From assembly GCF_040954645.1 (NCBI RefSeq), contig NC_092806.1, positions 2,542,001 to 2,606,000 of the forward strand: a stretch of DNA of 64,000 bases, read 5' to 3'. Made by a program: the position numbers and the translations under genes. Below are positions 1-14,300 of this stretch, in pieces; the stretch's first letter is position 1, and each line of letters begins with the position of its first letter. The notes under the pieces were generated by a model. The model was given only the letters and a program-made list of their open reading frames with translations. It searched no databases and was not told the DNA's origin. This stretch comes from Diabrotica undecimpunctata (lineage: Eukaryota > Arthropoda > Insecta > Coleoptera > Chrysomelidae).

Positions 1-2
1 TT

Positions 3-632
3 ATGATCATTGACAGAGCTAACAACAATCAAAATCATCTGGTCATAATAAACAATATCGCTGTTGTAGATAAATTTGTGTATCTGGGCTCATTAATAAC
101 CAACAAAGGAGGCCGTACTGAAGAAATAAAGCGGCGGTCAGCAATCCCAAAAAGCGCTATGACAAAATTAACAAAAATTTGGAAAAGCCATGAAATAACT
201 ACCGATACAAAAATGAGACTAGTAAGAAGTCTAGTTTTTCCAGTTTTTACTTATGTATCGGAATGCTGGACCCTTACTGAGAAAGACAAAAAGGATATAG
301 ATGTATTTGAGATGTACTGCTGGAGACGAATGCTGAGAATACCATGGGTGGCCGGAAGAACAAATGAATCCATACCGGACCAGCTAAACATAAAGAAAAG
401 ACTAAGAACACAAATATCAGAACAAATAATAAGCTATTTTGGACATGTGCTTCGAAGAAATGGTCTTGAAAAACTTACCATCCAGGGAAAAGTAGAAGGC
501 AAAAGAAATAGAGGTAGATCTCCCACACGATACACAGACCATATTGTTGCTACCATTGGCGCTCCATTGTCAGAATGTGCTAGAATGGCAGAAGATAGAA
601 AAACGTGGAGGAACATTGGGAAATTTAGCTAA
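3..632 (+). mobile_element. RTE-like LINE, reverse transcriptase C-terminal remnant
   Basis: An open frame of 209 aa enters from the left edge. It contains the post-catalytic part of a non-LTR reverse transcriptase: a YLGSLIT block, a TYVSECWTL block (usually YGxETWTL), then the CWRRMLRIPW and YFGHVLRR...GKVEGKRNRGRSPTR motifs seen at the C terminus of RTE/BovB-type elements. The catalytic palm lies outside the window. The frame is uninterrupted, so this copy is fairly young, but it is only a 3' part. Clade assignment rests on motif memory and is tentative. Confidence 0.8.
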
Positions 633-769
633 TAGCTTCATGATATCACGATACCTGCATCAGGTTAACGACTAAGAAGAGATGCACACACTGCAGGAGT
701 CAGTAGCTAGGCCTTGAATCTAATGTTAGATTCATTGAAAAATATTTTGTAGAACATTGTGCGGGAAAC

Positions 770-1267
770 TCTTAGATTGCTACATACAGAAAGGTTATAG
801 AATCTAAGTAGTTTAACAGCATTTAATTCAGATGACAGATAAATCCTTTTGCTTTTTAATCTGTTGTAGTGGCCTTCTTGGGTAGGTAACTTTCTCAGAA
901 ATTCTCTTAAGCTTTCTTTTTTATCTCTCTACTTGGCTGATTTGCTATCCTCACCACGGTTCTCTTTAGGTGTTTCTCCTTGACTTAGAATCACATTTAA
1001 GTTTTGAAGCCTTTTTTCACCAATTGGAAATGTTTTTTGAAACACTTGTTTGCACACTGTTGAGATTTTTTTATTTATGTGCAGGTGGTAAGTGCAACTA
1101 ACCTTCCGATTTTTCGACGTTGCTCTTGGACTGGATTTTTCACGATTTTGTGGCTCGTATGGTGCTAATAGTCTAGACACATAAATATCTTGATCTACCT
1201 TTGTACACCGTTTACAAAACAACTTTCTGTTTTTTACTATGTCTTGTACTGTCAATGTCTTGTACAT
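770..1267 (-). pseudogene. DDE transposase fragment, same family as 29306-31263
   Basis: A minus-strand frame of 112 aa from 1267 holds a Cys-rich segment (FCKRC) and a VCKQVFQKT...ENRG block. After a stop near 929 the match resumes in pieces with LPTQEGHYNRLKSKR and a YLSSELN segment. These correspond to VCKVMFLNT...DQRG and SHYSRERSKRDYL in the larger transposase pseudogene at 29306-31263. The catalytic half is absent. It lies just outside the TTAA end of the piggyBac at 1383. The superfamily is not named here because I cannot place it with certainty. Confidence 0.55.
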
Positions 1268-3499
1268 TTAAAAGTTTTTGAAAAGTCTTGTGATTACACG
1301 GACATGTATAATTAATGCAAAATGGATCTTTATCATCGTAGATCCTGAAGAGATAGAAAAACAAAGTTATTTTGTGTATTTAACCCTTATGTGTATATGT
1401 GTATTATATTTATTTACAGATTTAATATATATCTCATTAATATTTATTAAAACATTCCTCGCACATTTTTTTAGTATGGATACTTAAACATAAAAATTTG
1501 CTACACCTTTCACAAGAATATTGAGTCTTGCATTGTTTCTTCGTTTCTTTGTAACAAGCTGCACAGTGTTTTCTTTTACTTCAGTTTGAACTATTTGCTG
1601 CTCGATCCCTTTCATGTGTCTCTTCTTGTTTAGGTTTATAAGGTTCTAAAAGAGTTTTCAGTTTAGTCGGCAAACTTTGTATTGTTGATCTCCTCTGAAA
1701 ATGTGGAGTTACTAAACTATTTGCCAAATTTTTCAAAAAGATGCGCCTCGTAATATACTCTGCCCCATTTTCAAAAGAAATAATCATGGAGTTAATTCCG
1801 GCTACATTTAACTAGCGGTAAAATATCACCAGAGGCCATCTTCTCGTAGCTCGTGCTGTATCATAAGTGGCACATACTCGTAATTTATCCACAACGTCCA
1901 CGCCTGATTTTGTTTCATTGTAAAATTGGATTATCTCCGGTTTCTTATCGGTGTCAGACGATACAACTGAACTTGACGTGTGATAACTAGACAACAATAC
2001 AACTTTTTTGTTTTTTTTTGGTATATATGATACATATGTGTCTTGTGTTTAGTATAACCAAATAAGCTATCATATTCATTGCGATTTTTGGGCAATGCAA
2101 AATCTGCCGGAATTTCTCGTCGATTTTTCCTCACGGTTCCTACGAAGGACAATTTTTGTTTTTCCAGTTCTTTTACAAGGTTTAAACTCGTAAACCAATT
2201 ATCGGCAGTAATATTCCTGCCTGTGCCGAAAATTGTTTCTGCCAATAAAAAGTTTTGCATCACATAAAGAGAATATCTTGATTCCGTACTTGCTCGGTTT
2301 GGATGGTATGTACTGTCTAAATCCGCAACGTCCTCGGATTCCTGGCAGCTTTTCATCAATTGTTGTGTTTTGTCCAAGGCTATAATATGTCTTGAAATTT
2401 TCCGAAAAATACTTAAAAATATCTCTCGCTGAAGCTAATTTATCTGTTGCTAATCTAAATCTTTTTTCAGACATTGTCATTCTAAAAATATTTATACTAA
2501 AGTCATCAGCTGAAAAATAATCTGGAAGGTTTTGGTGACCACCTAATACACCTAAAAAGCCTTAACAAATACAGAATTCCTAGAAATGCCTCCATTTTTA
2601 GCCTATCTGTTTCTCTACCGTCGCTTATACTCGCAAACTTTTCTTTCAAACCATTTATATAAATATTTGTTTTCTCCACCAGTATAGAAAATATTCGGTC
2701 ATCAAAAATAATCGCCAACAATCCAATTCACTTCTGGCACCTTTTGCGATTTGGCTTACAACACCTGGCAATTTTACTAAAATATTTTGCGGAGGAGTTT
2801 GAGTTATTGCCCAGGGCCTCTTCCTCCATTTTGTTCCATCTTGACCTGCACTAATAGCATAATTTATTGTTAACAATTTTTTTTTAATATTTTAGATGAG
2901 AAATTGTATTTAGATAAAAAATATACTGCACGATTGTCACAATTTATATGTATTATACAAATTCGAGAGGAATTTCAAAAAACTGAAGTGGTACATGAAA
3001 CACTGTTTATATAATAGCAAAAAAATTATTACATAACCTGACTTACCATTATAAAAGTTTTCGCTTTCGGCGCCCACCATGTCTTCTGTATCTACGTCGT
3101 CGATTTCATGATCGGTATCAGAATCCATCGACCTTGTCTCCAGATAATCCTCTGTTGACGATTCATCTGATTCGTCGAAATCTTCTTGGGGTAAAGTATT
3201 TGTGTCACATTCAGCTTCTTCGAAAACAAGACGATTAAGCTCTTCTGCGTCTGCCGGATTATCAAGTTTGTAAATACGATTACTCATTTTCTCAAAAGTG
3301 TCGCCAAATTATGATAAAATACTTTTTTGTAATTGTCACAAAATAAGTAATGTCGATTATTCACAAAATACACTATTCAGCGTCAGTAAAATACAATAAG
3401 CACTAGTATATAACTCTCGTACGCCACAGCAGATGTACCAAATAGCACTGACGTGGTTGAGCGGGCTAGGTCCGACGGACCTATTTGTCCGAATTTGTC

Positions 3500-3948
3500 A
3501 CCTCGGGGGACAAATACGGGTCTATACACCTTCTGTTATCTCCGGGTGCTCTGTATACTTCAGCTCATTGACTTCAATCCATGTTGAAGTCAATGGTGTG
3601 TTGCGTTCTGTAAAGCGAGCTGGGTCGCAGTTTCGGAATAATCCACGTTGTCGGGCGCCATGTCACCTCGGGGGAACAAATACCTTCTGTTATCTCCGGG
3701 TGCTCTGTAGAGGGCTTCGAATATCGCAGTCGAGAGCTCCTCTACCCAAGTCCATTTACTGGGTATGTACTTGTAAATATTTATCTTCTGATGGCTTTCT
3801 TGAAAAAGACAAGATATTTCTTACATGACAAAGGTACACCAAGTCGAAATAAAGCACCAGGTCGTGGTCTTCTGAAGGCTTGTCTTGAAAAAGACAAGAT
3901 TATTTCTTACATGACAAAAATATAGGTCGAAATAAAACATTCAGATTG
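3500..3948. repeat. Two pairs of imperfect direct repeats in the piggyBac 5' region
   Basis: A segment starting CACCTCGGGGGA and running to CTCCGGGTGCTCTGTA occurs at about 3500-3556 and again at 3664-3708. A second unit with CTTGAAAAAGACAAGAT and TTTCTTACATGACAAA occurs at 3784-3866 and 3869-3948. A 15-nt palindrome AGGTCC-GAC-GGACCT lies at 3468-3482, and a variant with ACT as the loop lies at 4462-4476. Confidence 0.7.
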
Positions 3949-4290
3949 TAGTTGAATAATATCTCAGCCACAGAGTATAATTGGAACAGCATGAAGCAGC
4001 GCCCCAAGAGCACTAAGCTCTCGGAGGGCCCGTGAGGGACTGACCTGGCTGACCTGAAAATCACCAATATTTATATGTGCCGTTCGAGCGATAAATAGGG
4101 ATTTCCTGGTTAAGAGCCAATGGGAAAATTCCAGGCGGGGCAATGCGCATCGAAATGCGCACTAGTCCACAGACTATGGCATTCGATGACAAATTTGTTC
4201 GCCAATTTCCGGAACATCTCGGCGGTTATTGGAATGTTACTTCGGCAGGTAAAAGAAGACTGATCATTATTAGATGTTATTTAGGCTCAA

Positions 4291-4428
<138 letters not shown>

Positions 4429-4541
4429 TTTATTTTAAATTACAGGTAAAAACTGGTGTCTAGGTCCACTGGACCTATGCCCGACTAATGAAGGGTTAAA
4501 ATCCTAGAAGAAGAAACTAAACTATGATAAACGTAACTTAC

Positions 4542-4623
4542 TTTTTACGGTATTCCGAACGATCTCTATGCTTTTTTTCCTTGAGCCTTCATACAAGGAC
4601 TCCACCAAACTTTGATCGTCCAT
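4542..4623 (-). CDS. Putative first coding exon of an unidentified minus-strand gene
   Basis: On the minus strand an ATG at 4623 opens 27 codons (MDDQSLVESLYEGSRKK, then SIEIVRNTVK) that end at a strong splice donor, GTAAGTTACG, beginning at 4541 (phase 1). The peptide is polar and not transposon-like. I do not recognise it. If real, the piggyBac at 1383-4495 sits in the following intron, and the remaining exons would lie left of 1379, where only transposon remnants are seen, or beyond the window. It is transcribed away from SapB gene 1, 770 nt to the right. It could be a chance frame or a broken gene end. Confidence 0.3.
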
Positions 4624-5226
4624 ATTATTTACTTTTTTTTTGTATATTTTGTTAACAATAACGTAAATTCTTAAAATCTAAATCCCAAAATCGAATCAAG
4701 GAATCAACCCAAAACACGAGTCACCTATAGTGAAAAGTATCTGTCATTCGACTTTACTTTGACTTGACAATAAATTTACATGACAATCTTTATCTTTTTC
4801 ACTGTGTGAAAAGGACACTGGCGTTTCAATGTGCAGCCACAACCGTCCACTGACCTAAAATCTTTTTAATAATGCCAACTAGCGAAATAAATAAGTCCTT
4901 TTGTGATGAACTTTATCTAAAAAATGTTTTATGAAGAGGAAATATGCCTGTTTTGATTAATATTATATTATTATAGACGTTTTATTTAGTTAAAATGGAT
5001 AATTGCGGCTTTTTGATTGGAATCTTAATTTTAAGAATTTTATTTCAAGGGAAATACGCACTTTTTGATCAAGATTTGAATTTCCTACGAAGTAATCTTA
5101 CACCACAAGTGTAAAAAAACATAAAAATAAATAAATTTCAAAAGTGAAATACGACCTTTTGAACAGAGACTCGTCAAATATTTTATACTAGGAAACAATT
5201 ACTTACAGGAGTTCATAGTTTCTTCC

Positions 5227-5346
5227 TTATCTCAAATCTGTTCATTTAATTACAATAACCAATTTAATGTTATCACCTGTATAAGACACTAAAAAATAGA
5301 GGTCAAATAGGGAGACGTTCAAGTGGTTCAGTTTTTGTATATAAAG
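5227..5346 (+). promoter_or_regulatory. Promoter of SapB gene 1: paired GATA sites and TATA box
   Basis: Two TTATC sites (GATAA on the other strand) lie at 5227-5231 and 5270-5274, 43 nt apart. A TATATAAAG box is at 5338-5346 and an initiator-like TCACT at 5365-5369, its A being 29 nt from the first T of the TATA box. The ATG is at 5390, giving a leader of about 23 nt. The block is conserved base for base over long stretches with the gene 2 promoter. Confidence 0.7.
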
Positions 5347-5389
5347 CAGGTCCAGTAATGCACCTCACTGTATACTACAAATCTTAAAC

Positions 5390-8300
5390 ATGAAGACTAC
5401 TTTGTTTTTGGCTGTTTTGGCTTGCGTCGGTAAGTTTAATTTTTCTTAATAAAACAATTTTTTTATTTATTTTTATAACTATGTGTTCTTCATATCTTAT
5501 TACTTGTTCCTTTATTTGTTCAAGTACACTGCTACTCTCCGTTCAAAGTAAAAGACAACGATTGGATTGTGGACCAAAAAATCCATAGTCTAAAACAAGT
5601 ATTTTGAGAAACAAAACCAATTTTTTATTATTCTTAATCTGTATCAATAAAAGTAGGCATAAACAAACTATTTAATATGGAGTAAAAGCTGTCTTACTAT
5701 ATTTAGTGAAAATTGATTACAAGTTCCATTAAAAATAATTAACGTTTCGACTTCCCTTTGGGAAATATTTCTCAAAATATAAATTAAATACAATGTTGTG
5801 TTTTGTTACTTGGTAATTCACCAAAAAATTTTTTTTAACATTTAGTTTTATCTGCGACATTATTAAAGGCTAGTCATTTGATTACCTAAGTAAAATTACC
5901 TATACTTAAAAAATATCCGTCATAGTAAAAGATGGTAAATTATGACTGTCTTGTATACCTATTTTTAGATTTTTATTCTATTTTATTTTTATATTCTACA
6001 TTTCTTTGATATTTGTTTCTCTTTCATTTTTCGTGACAACCTGCTAGCGGAAAGAGGCGATAGAGATAAGATAGGATATAGTGATGGAGATAAGGTTCTT
6101 AGAAGATTTTAGCTCATTTCTAAGACCTTGACCTTAGTGATATTGGTGGTCATCATCATTATTCTGATTTTACAACCCTGCGGGGGTCCTAGCTTCCTCA
6201 AGAATTTCTTTCCAGTCGCCTCTATCCAGCGCCTTCCTCCGCTAAGCACATATTCCCATATTTCTCATATTATGGTTCAATCGATGTTATCAAAGAGCTT
6301 TGTTCGGCGTCTTCCCCTCTTCTCTGATTAATTCTGGGTCATTTTATTTCATCCACAGTGCATGCTATATCCACTTCAGACGTCGTATCTTAATATATAT
6401 TACGATACCTGGTTCCTGGTCTATTTTATAAAGTTTGGCATTGTATCGTCTTCTTTACACTCCATCGTCATTCATTGCTCCATAAATTCGCCATAGTACT
6501 GTTCTTTCGACATTTTAACATGTTTCTATTACTTTTCGTTAAAGTCCAGGTCTCTGTTGATATGTTGAGACTGGGCGTAATATTGTTTTGTAGAGTTTTG
6601 TTTTTATATTTCTCGATATCTTCTTCTTATGGTGCCTATCCGTTAGGGATGTTGGACACTAACATGGCTATTCTGAATTTGCTGACTGCTGCCCTGAAAA
6701 GTCCGGTAGTGGTTAAGTTAAACCAATTTCGCAGGTTATGCAGCCAGGATATTCTTCTTCGTCCTGGACCTCTTTTCCCATACACTTTACCTTGAAGTAT
6801 GGTCCGAAGTAGGTCATATCGTTGTTTATTGCGCATTATATGGCCCAGGTATTCCAGTTTGCGACGATTTATGGTAACGACTAGTTCGCGCTCTTTACCC
6901 ATTCTGTGTAGTACTTCTTCGTTGGTAACTCTGTCTATCCAGGAAATCCTCAACATGCGTCTATAGCATACATCAGTGATGCTTCAGTTAAGGTCCATGA
7001 CTACAATTTAGTAAAGAAACTTTTATTTCTAATTTTATATCGTGGCTGTTAAAGATTTTTTTCATTTTGACAAAAGCTGATCTTGCCTTCTCGATCCTTA
7101 TCTTAATTTCCGTCGATTGGTCCCACTGTTCATTTAAGTTTGCACCCAGATAACAAAAGTTGGTGATTTGTGTTATAGGTTGTTGATTAACTAGTAATTG
7201 ACAAGGTGGTATCCTATTTTTATTTATCACCATGTATTTGGTTTTTTTGATGTTAAAATCAAGCCCAAACCTGCTACTTACTTTTGCCACCTTGGAGACA
7301 AGTTTCTTCAGACCTTAAAGACTGTCTGCAAAAATGACAGTATCCTCAGCGTATCTTATGTTGTTCAATCCTTCCCTCGTCTATGTCCGTTAGCGCTAGG
7401 TTTATAATGTGCTCTGAATATGTATTGAACAATAATGAGACAATATACATCCCTGTCTCACATCTTTTTTTATCTTTATGTCGTCTGTTAACTAATCTCC
7501 AACTCTTACAGCTGCAGTTTGTTCGTAATAGATATTGTTTATTATACGGCGATCTCTGCTGTCTAGACTAATTGAATTTAATATTTTCATCAGTTCGTCA
7601 TGTTTTATTCTATCGAACGCTTACTGGTAATCAACAAAACACACATATATATTACAATTCACGTCTCTACATCTTTTAAAGAGAACTTGTATTGCGAAAA
7701 GTGCCTCTCGAGTACCCAATGGATCCCTGAAGCCGAATTGTGTGTTTTTGTCATGTTCTTCACATTTTTTATATATTCTTTTATGTATAATTTTTAAAAA
7801 AAGTTTTTAGGAGATGGCTCATAAGTCTCATTATTCGATAATCTTTACATTTTTTGGCATTGGCTTTTTGGGAATTGTTATAAAAGTTGATCTTAGCCAC
7901 TGTTGGGGTATTTTTTTACTTTGGTATATATTGTTAAAGATCAAGATAAGACTTTTTACTTTGTCTTTATCCATAATTTTCCAAAATGCTGAATAAAACT
8001 CGTCTAGTCGTGCGGCTTTTCCCTCCTTATTGTTGTCCCTCCTTCTACTCCCGCTTCGAGAATAGGTGGTCCGGTATTGTCATTTTTATTTTGTGTGATG
8101 GTGACATTCCTATCGTCTTCAAATGTTGTTGTCACATAGTTCATCCATGTTGTTTTTGTTTCTTCAATTTCAACTATTGGATTTCCTTGAGCGTCTGTTA
8201 AAGTGCCCCGGCCTTTTTCATTTATATATGCCTGCTGCTTCTTTGATCTTTTTGTGGAGGTTGAAGGAACCGTGTTTACGTTCCAATATCTCGATTTCTT

Positions 8301-11300
8301 TAAACTAATCTTCCAGATTTCTATTTTTAGCTTTTCTGACAACTTTTTTTATCTCTTTGTCTAGAAATTGATATGCAACGTAGTCTTTCCGCTTGGATTC
8401 TCTTCTTTTGTCCATCATCTGTAATATACCGTCGGTTATCCATGGCTTTTTCTTTTCTGTCTTTTTCCGTCGCAGGTATTGATCTAATTTTTCCTTCCCA
8501 ATGTTTTCTAAGTGGTTTTTTTCTGTGTCAACATCATTAACTACTTCTGACTTAGATATTTTGTTCTTTAGGTATTCCCGTACTTCTTGCTTTATGTCAT
8601 CATCTCTTAGTTGTTTGAGATCGTATCTTATAGGATTAGGTTTGTGGATTTTTTTAAATATTAGACGAAACTTAGGGAAAAGTGAGTTATGGTCTGACTT
8701 AATAATATCTGCACCAGAGTAGGTTTTCACTAATGTTATTGAGTTTTTGAATCTTTTATTTATTAAAATATAGTCAATCTGGTTTCTTATGAGATTTTCT
8801 GTCGTGACACCGGATTAGCGCCATGTGTACAACCTTCTGTATGATAAGTTGTGTTGGTGATTACCAACTCTTCTTCCGTAGCAAATGTGAGTAGGCGTTC
8901 TCCTTTCTCATTTCGCCCACCCAGACCCCATGAACCTCATACTTCACCATAACTACCTTTACCGATTTTGGCATTAAAGTCACCCATAACTAGCGTTACT
9001 TCATTGGTTTTTAACTTGTTTAGGACTTTGGTTAAATCGTATGAAAAAGCCCCTATTACTTCGTTTGATTTGTCTGCTGTGGAAGCGTATATTTGGATTA
9101 TGTTGGTTTTTACTGGAAATAAATACAATTGAATGAGCATGATTCTCTCGGATATTGAAACAAAAATCGTAACGTATTTATTACTTTGTTTATTTAAAAT
9201 TATTCCGACGCCATGCTTATGTTGACCTTTCGTATTTCCAGAGTAATATACTTGGTGCTCGTATATTTGACATTTTCCGGCATTAGGCCATCGCATTTCA
9301 CTAATGCCCATTATATCGATATTCAGTCTTTCCATTTCATGGATGGCATTATTTTTTTTTTTCCTGCTTCGTTCATGGTCTTTACGTTTCAGGTGCATAT
9401 TTTAATAAACTGCTTAATTTTTCTAGTCACATCCTTTCCTTTTACTTGGGGGTTTCGCTTGCTAACAACCTGGGAGGCCCCGTGGTTCTATGTTGTTATT
9501 TCTCCCCTGCCGGATCTTGCACTCCGATATACATGATCAGTAGTCTTCACTCTCAAAACTGTAGCCATGATAGGTGTACAAGAGATATCCATATGGATCT
9601 TTAATGTAGTGGTTTCTCCTTGCTTTCTACATCCTTACGCCGTTGACCTAGTTCTCAGTTCATCAGCCTTTATGGCCAGTTTCCCAACCCTAGGACAAAA
9701 GAGTACCCTACCACTTACCAACTCATCTGGCCGAAGCCGTTGGTAGGAAAGTAGGGGATTGCTTATACCGGCAATCACTCGGACGTCAGAGCCTCATTTG
9801 TTATCTAGCAGGATGCACCGGATGACCAGAATTAAGATCATCACGCGTGCACGTGAGGTTGACATTTGGATAGGAGACGCTATACCTTGCGCATCACTAT
9901 CCCTTGCATCCCTATAGGCTATTTCTTGATATAATTGTGGATTTAAGAGAAAGATTGAGCCCAAAATAGCGTCTGTTGGCCGTACAAATTCTGCGGTTTA
10001 TCTCTGCGGTAGTATTATTTTTAGTGTTAAGGAGCGCTCCCAGGTAAACAAAATCTTTCACTGATTCGATGAAGTCGTTTTCTATAACAAGTGGTTGTAG
10101 TAATTGTGGTTGCGTGCTTCTTTTCATGTACTCCGTTTTGTTGGTGTTTATTATTAAACCCATTTTTGTAGCTGATTCTTTTAATGCTACATATGCCTCT
10201 CATACAGTGTTTTCCGTTCTCCCAACAATATTGATATTATCAGCATAGGCAAGGATTTGCACTGATTTATTATATATTGAACCAGTGGTTGTGATTTGTG
10301 ACATATGTATCACTTTTTTCCAGAGTCAGATTAAACAGTATACAGGAGAGAGTGTCTCGCTAGCGTAGCCCATTATTTATTTTAATATCTTCTATTTGAT
10401 CTTGGAGGTCACTAGGTGAAATTTTTGCTTGTTCCAAATCTTTTTGAACATGGCTTGTACATTTTAAATAAGATAATGATCTTAAAATTGTAAAGTATAT
10501 GCGATGGGTATAAGTCTTCATGACTTATACATAGTCTCTGTCCATTCATATGTTTTAGATGTCATAAAACAATATTCTCGGTTTTCTCTTATTGGAAAAA
10601 ATGTCTTCCAAGTGTTTTTATAACTTATAAGTGTATCTTAGGCGAAATTCTTTATTTTACTTGGATAGTTCTTCATTTTAATTGGTTGTGATGAGAAACT
10701 TAGAACAATTTTCTCGTAATTTTTATTTCTTTTATTTATTTTATATTTTAAAAATATTTTATTATATGAATTTGTAAGGCACAGGACATTGATCTTCTAA
10801 AACCTGCTTGGAACTCACCCAGTTATTGACTTAAAATGGACTCTGCCCTGTTTATCTATACGTATAAGATTATGTAGGTTACTGAAAGCAAGGAGATTTG
10901 ATTGTAATTGTTTAAATCACTTTTATTTCCTTTAGTATTCAATGGATCAGTAAGTAACATTCTCCAATCTGGGCGAAGAGTTGCTGATTTCCAAATATAA
11001 TGAATAATGTTCCGAAAATGCTTTACTCTATCGGCGAATTTTCCTTTTTCGACCAAAATACAATCTTCACCAATAGATTTGTTGGTTTTGATACCACGTA
11101 TAGTTTTAATAATTTCATCTAAAGTGGACGGAGGATCATCTGAAGGGCAAAAAACTAGTCTTTCATTAGAAATTTCAGAACTAAGTAAAAATGACAAAAC
11201 ATTTCAAATGCTAATGTACAGAATTTGCCTTAAGGTTTAGTTTACCATCAAGTCCGATAATATGTAATGTTGGAGGTCTTTTTTTGATTGTCTGTTTTAA

Positions 11301-14300
11301 TAGCCGAAACACTAGTGTTGAAAAGATATTTTATTTAACAAATTGTTAATAAAAAGCTATTTTTTGTTTTTTTTTAAACTATTATTAATTTGTTTTTAGG
11401 TCTTGCCGTCTACGGCCAAATGAACGAGTAAGTAACACTGCATAATAACAACGAATTATTTACAGAATTAATCAAAGCTAGAACAATCGGAAACACCGAT
11501 TTGATAGGTCATTCGCCTCACTGAACTATCATTACACATTTTTTATATCCATTTAAAATTAGGAGAATACATTGATAATAGATTGCCAGTAAAAATTGAC
11601 CACAAATATTTTTAATTCAATTAAAGTTATTAATTGTTTAGCAAAAATTTTATTTACTTTATTTATTTTATAAATAAAATACGATGCTCATAGCGTATAT
11701 GCATAATTTTGTATTAAATTAAGGCTAATTTAATATGACGATAGTTCGATTTATTCCACCAGATAGAGGTTGCTATCATCAAGTCCTGGTACACACTTTG
11801 TCTCAGGACTAGCAACTGCATGTGAAGTCGTACGTTGCCATGTTACCAAATCCACTGGTACCTTTAACATCTTAATATATAAGATCAAGTAATGTAAACT
11901 AAATTTAAACATATAACTTTTAACGAGTTTTTATCCAGATATTTAGTGGCTCAAAACATGTACACATAGACACTGATGATGGAACATGGATTCCGAAAAC
12001 GTTTTGTTGTTGTGATATAGCCCGATGGGGTTTTTAAATAAAATACCTTTTATAAACGATTTTAATAAATTTTTTTTATTTGCTTTATGTTTTCTCTTAT
12101 TTCTTTCGGGATTCTACTGTTATACATTAATTGTTTCATAGGTGCTTCAATTAAGCTTTTAGCCAATACCTTTATAAAATCTTTTCTGTCTAAGGGTTTG
12201 GATTCTCTATAACACTAATACATAACGAAAGCATTAACTGTACTAATTTCTAGTATTTTGTAAAATATAGCCATTGGCCAACGTTGCGTTCTTCTGGACG
12301 AATTATAAACCGTACATTTTTCATCCAAAGCATCAACGCTGCCTTATACAGACTAATTAATTCTGGTTTTTGTGTTTTTTCATCTACGGCAATACGATAA
12401 TACAAGAAGGATACTAGTATGACGGCTTTGTCTTTTTGGTAACACACGAAAGGAGGGTAATGTCTTTTGTAAAACCGTATCTAACTAAACCAATCTCTCT
12501 ATACCTTTGAGAAAGAAAATTAGGAGGAATATGTCTTTTAACCTTTTTCATAGTTCCCACACATGTTAGACCATTAGATTTTAACAACTGAACTTAATCT
12601 ATAGACGTGAACCAATTGTCAGCTGTCACATTACTGCCAGATAATGGCTTAGAAAGCCGTAACACAGATTGAGTAGGTCTAGCAAGCTTTTTCTCAGTTA
12701 CTGAAAGATCCATTCCGTCGGAATCTTAGCATTTATTATGATATTTTCATTGTTTGTTTGGAATATACATTCTAAATCGTGATCTACCCCGAAAACCAAC
12801 TATGTAACATTTCATCAATGCATACATATTCACCAACAGAAAACTCTTGAATTGGTGCTAGTGAATTTACTGCTTTTGGTTGTTCTCTTGTGGAAGGGTC
12901 ATCAAAACGTAAACAAGTCAATAAAACTGCAAATCTCTTGGCACTCACTACGGACCGAAAATTTTTTCTGTATGTTCCATCTGTAGCAAATAGACATTCT
13001 ATGTCTTCATCATTGGACTTAAATACTGAGGTGGAAATCAGTAAGCCTAAAAATGCTTCCATTTCGACCTGGTCGACATTTTTTAATTCCAGCCGATTTT
13101 CATTTTTGTATTTGACCCTAACACTCGCCAATTTTACATTTGTTCATTCGACTGCAACATTTATGATTTGATTTGTAAATAAAAAGTCCCAAAGTTCCTT
13201 TGGAGGCGCCGAAAGACCAAGAGGCCGAGCCTTTCCTTGCAGCTCCGGTAAATGTACAATAATATTATGCTTTTGAGTACGAATATTTTTTGGTGCACTA
13301 GCTGAACACTTAAATTTGTTTTTACCATAAAAGTAGTTTGAAGATCTTGACGCCAATATGTTATTATCATCATCACTGGACGAGTCTTGGTTTACAGTTT
13401 CTGGAATATTGCCTTCTGGATCAGATTCACTATCAGATTTCTCAGATGCCGACTCATGACTGCTTTCTATTACCACATCACTGTCAATATACCACATCAA
13501 TATCACTATATTCATCCAGTCCATATCTTTGAACTGATGTAACACTTTCTCTTCAAATTTCAAATCTATAACACTAACCGATCGTGACGTGCTTGGTTGA
13601 TGATACATTATAGTTAATACGAAGAAATATAAAACGCTCGATAAAAAGTTACTGACGATGACGTTGAATCTCGCTGACTCCGATAACGTCTGTTCTCGCA
13701 AATGGCTAAACGTAAACTAATCAAACAAAAACGCTTGGTTTATAAACTATTTTTAGTACTGTAATTAGCTGCAGGCCATCCAGAGTCGTACGCAGAACAG
13801 CATCAATATTTTAAATCGTTTTTTATTTCGCAAGAGTCGCTAAGACTCCACGTCACCGGTTACGGATACGATATAAGCGCGTAACTTTTTCATTGATCTT
13901 AACTCATATCTTCGATCTTCTTAAATTTTTGCTATGGGATTGATTATAAATATTTAACTTTTCTGCCTTCGGAAACGATTCGTGATACGGTTTAATTAAA
14001 TTATAGGTTTATTTGGATAAATTTAACTGGATTATGTTAAATTGGTATGAAATTGATCACGAATTTGTTTAAATCTGAAATTATCTAAACGATAACTTAA
14101 TTTTTTTTATTTGAAATTAACAACAGAATCCATATTTTTTTTCTAGCTCGCACTGTGAGTACTGCGAGGCATTTGTAGTAATAATCCAGAGATTCGAAAA
14201 AGAGGGAATTCCATTGGTAAGTTTTATGAGCAATATTATTTATATACAATTTTTATCCTTTTTATTAGCTACCCAATTTAATTTATTTCTCCCTTTAACA

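Noticed and set aside
9213..9536. 107-aa + strand ORF
   Set aside because: Antisense of the LINE endonuclease at 9398-8937.
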